A DNA stretch of 24,074 nt from Tychonema litorale BBK16 (GTDB lineage Bacteria; Cyanobacteriota; Cyanobacteriia; Cyanobacteriales; Microcoleaceae): positions 1-24,074 of the forward strand of contig NZ_JAKJHX010000014.1 of assembly GCF_021648855.1 (NCBI RefSeq). The letters are read 5' to 3'. The translations under genes and the position numbers were made by a program. Under the pieces are notes generated by a model that was given only the letters and a program-made list of their open reading frames with translations, was not told where the DNA came from and did no database searches. The first letter of the stretch is position 1. Each line of letters begins with the position of its first letter. Shown here piece by piece: positions 22,822 through 24,074 of this stretch.

Positions 22822-22997
22822 AGATAGAGCTTGCGTGAGAGTTAAACTCAAGGGCGTGTTTTAAAGTTCGCAGTTGCAACACACTAAACTTTTTAGCGCC
22901 TCAGTGCAACTCTCAACTAAAACAGTTGTGCAAGTATTAATAGGAAAAATTTACCGGCTAGTTTTTAAGATTAGCCACATAACCCAAAGAATCGCAT

Positions 22998-23519
22998 ATG
23001 CCAAGAACTCAACGCAACGATAACTTTATTGACAAAAGTTTCACGGTAATGGCTGATATTATCCTCAAGATTATGCCGGCAAAAAAGCAGGCGAAGGAAG
23101 CTTTTGCTTATTACCGAGATGGTATGTCAGCGCAATCCGATGGTGAATACGCTGAAGCGATGGACAATTATGAGGAAGCACTGAAGCTGGAAGAAGATCC
23201 TTACGATCGCAGTTATGTCTTGTACAATATGGCGCTGATCCATACTAGCAACGGCGAACACGATAAAGCTTTGGAGTATTACAGTCAATCTCTCGAACTT
23301 AATCCCAGAATGCCCCAAGCCCTGAATAATATTGCTGTGATTTATCACTATCAAGGGGAAAAAGAAAAGGAATCTGGCAATGTGGAAGCGGCGGAAGGTC
23401 TGTTTAATAAGGCTGCGGATTATTGGAAGGAGGCTATTCGCTTAGCGCCAAACAATTACATTGAAGTGCAAAACTGGCTGAAAATTACAGGTCGATCGCA
23501 GATTGATGTGTATTTCTAA
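22998..23519 (+). CDS. ycf3: photosystem I assembly protein Ycf3
   Basis: A 173-aa protein that matches Ycf3 in full, the TPR chaperone needed to assemble the photosystem I core on the thylakoid membrane, also encoded in plastids. Visible are [20 protein letters not shown] (2-21), three TPR units (about 35-68, 72-105 and 120-153) including [20 protein letters not shown] and [20 protein letters not shown], and the end WLKITGR. Plastid and cyanobacterial Ycf3 are about 170 aa, so this copy is complete. It is a strong marker for a cyanobacterial origin. Confidence 0.97.
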   Translation: MPRTQRNDNFIDKSFTVMADIILKIMPAKKQAKEAFAYYRDGMSAQSDGEYAEAMDNYEEALKLEEDPYDRSYVLYNMALIHTSNGEHDKALEYYSQSLELNPRMPQALNNIAVIYHYQGEKEKESGNVEAAEGLFNKAADYWKEAIRLAPNNYIEVQNWLKITGRSQIDVYF

Positions 23520-23527
23520 ATATTGAT

Positions 23528-23669
23528 GGGAATTGGGCATCGGGCATCGGGCATCGGTAAGAATTAGTAGTTAGTAGTTTTTCTAATAACAAATAATCAA
23601 GTAACAAATAATCAATTCCCGATTCCCAATTCCCAATTCCCAATTCCCAATTCCCAATTCCCAATTCCC
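23528..23669. repeat. heptamer repeats between ycf3 and gatC
   Basis: GGGAATT is followed by three GGGCATC copies (23528-23555), then AACAAATAAT-type repeats, then eight AATTCCC-type units, one being GATTCCC (23614-23669). The last array stops 7 bp before the gatC start codon and takes the place where a ribosome binding site would be. Confidence 0.9.
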
Positions 23670-23676
23670 AAATTTT

Positions 23677-23958
23677 ATGATTGATAAAGAAGAAGTTCGG
23701 AAAGTCGCCAAGTTAGCGAGATTGGAATTAACTCCTGAAGAAGAAGACCAATTTACTGGTCAACTGAACGGTATTTTGGATTATTTTGAGCAGTTGAGTG
23801 AACTGGATACGAGTAAGGTCAAGCCGACAACGCGGGCGATTGATGTTAGTAATGTAATGCGATCGGATGATTTGCAACCTTTTGCCGATCGCGAAAGTAT
23901 CTTAGCTGGATCTCCCGATCGCGATGGGGAGTTTTTCAAAGTGCCGAAGATTATGTAA
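23677..23958 (+). CDS. gatC: Asp/Glu-tRNA amidotransferase subunit C
   Basis: A 93-aa GatC, the small stabilising subunit of GatCAB, which converts Glu-tRNAGln (and Asp-tRNAAsn) to the amidated forms. Family features are [18 protein letters not shown] (7-24), the [19 protein letters not shown] stretch (33-51), MRSDD (61-65) and the C-terminal [11 protein letters not shown]. gatA and gatB are not in the window, which is usual because the genes are scattered in cyanobacteria. No Shine-Dalgarno sequence precedes the ATG; a heptamer repeat array occupies the leader. Confidence 0.96.
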   Translation: MIDKEEVRKVAKLARLELTPEEEDQFTGQLNGILDYFEQLSELDTSKVKPTTRAIDVSNVMRSDDLQPFADRESILAGSPDRDGEFFKVPKIM

Positions 23959-23970
23959 TAGTTGGTACAG

Positions 23971-24012
23971 GTAGGGGCAATTCGTTTCGGGCAATTCGTG
24001 AATTGCCCCTAC
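23971..24012. terminator. possible hairpin after gatC
   Basis: GTAGGGGCAATTC (23971-23983) pairs with GAATTGCCCCTAC (24000-24012), 12 bp past the gatC stop. It is the same repeat family as the palindrome at 48-77 and has no following T run, so a terminator role is only possible. Confidence 0.35.
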
Positions 24013-24017
24013 GTGAA

Positions 24018-24073
24018 TTTCGGGCAATTCGTTTCGGGCAATTCGTTTCGGGCAATTCGTTTCGGGCAATTCG
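24018..24073. repeat. 14-bp tandem repeat, cut by window end
   Basis: Four head-to-tail copies of TTTCGGGCAATTCG run to the window edge, and one more copy sits in the hairpin loop at 23985-23998. The array probably continues outside the window. Confidence 0.88.
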
Positions 24074-24074
24074 T

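Overview
The window looks like a chromosomal segment of a filamentous cyanobacterium of the Microcoleus/Oscillatoria type. The evidence is the dense scatter of HIP1 octamers (GCGATCGC), the photosystem I assembly gene ycf3, a zinc-ribbon/kinase/WD40 fusion, a DUF3288 protein, a SecA without the C-terminal zinc motif, and many heptamer tandem repeats and palindromic repeats between genes. No rRNA, tRNA or CRISPR array was recognised.

Layout. 1-4409: a small inverted-repeat element, a Uma2/DUF820 protein, a Tat-exported MsrP-like molybdoenzyme, and a kinase-WD40 protein whose ATP-site residues look degenerate. 4410-4781: a repeat cluster in which a 197-bp MITE-like element has inserted into a palindromic repeat, leaving a 9-bp target duplication. 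4782-6569: a membrane protein with an HNH-like motif, a DUF3288 protein and a DUF4160/DUF2442 pair. 6773-9583: secA. 9993-10514: an HTH regulator facing away from the next block.

10974-15763 is the centrepiece: six closely spaced + strand genes that look like a complete bacterial ubiquitin-like conjugation system. In order they encode a zinc-ribbon protein, an E1-like adenylyltransferase, a ubiquitin-like protein, an E2 with a eukaryote-like HPN...Cys core, a JAMM peptidase fused to what appears to be an inactive E2 (UEV-like) domain, and a membrane-anchored protein with an N-terminal partial RING/treble-clef motif. The inferred flow is: the JAMM enzyme trims the modifier, E1 activates it, E2 carries it as a thioester, and the membrane RING-like protein could direct it to targets near the membrane. 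Related E1/E2/JAB/UBL loci are known in bacteria (Bil-type defence operons, and computational surveys by Iyer, Burroughs and Aravind). The UEV-JAMM fusion and the membrane RING-like partner make this one worth detailed study.

15764-17705: an accessory zone with a pseudogene scrap of the nearby 128-aa gene, a RelE-type toxin/antitoxin pair and three unrecognised small genes. 17881-24074: mostly core genes (RNase Z, SpoIID/LytB-domain protein, a DUF4177-like protein, a cyanobacterial/plastid-type membrane protein, a P-loop kinase, ycf3, gatC), separated by heptamer repeats and ending in a 14-bp tandem repeat cut by the window edge.
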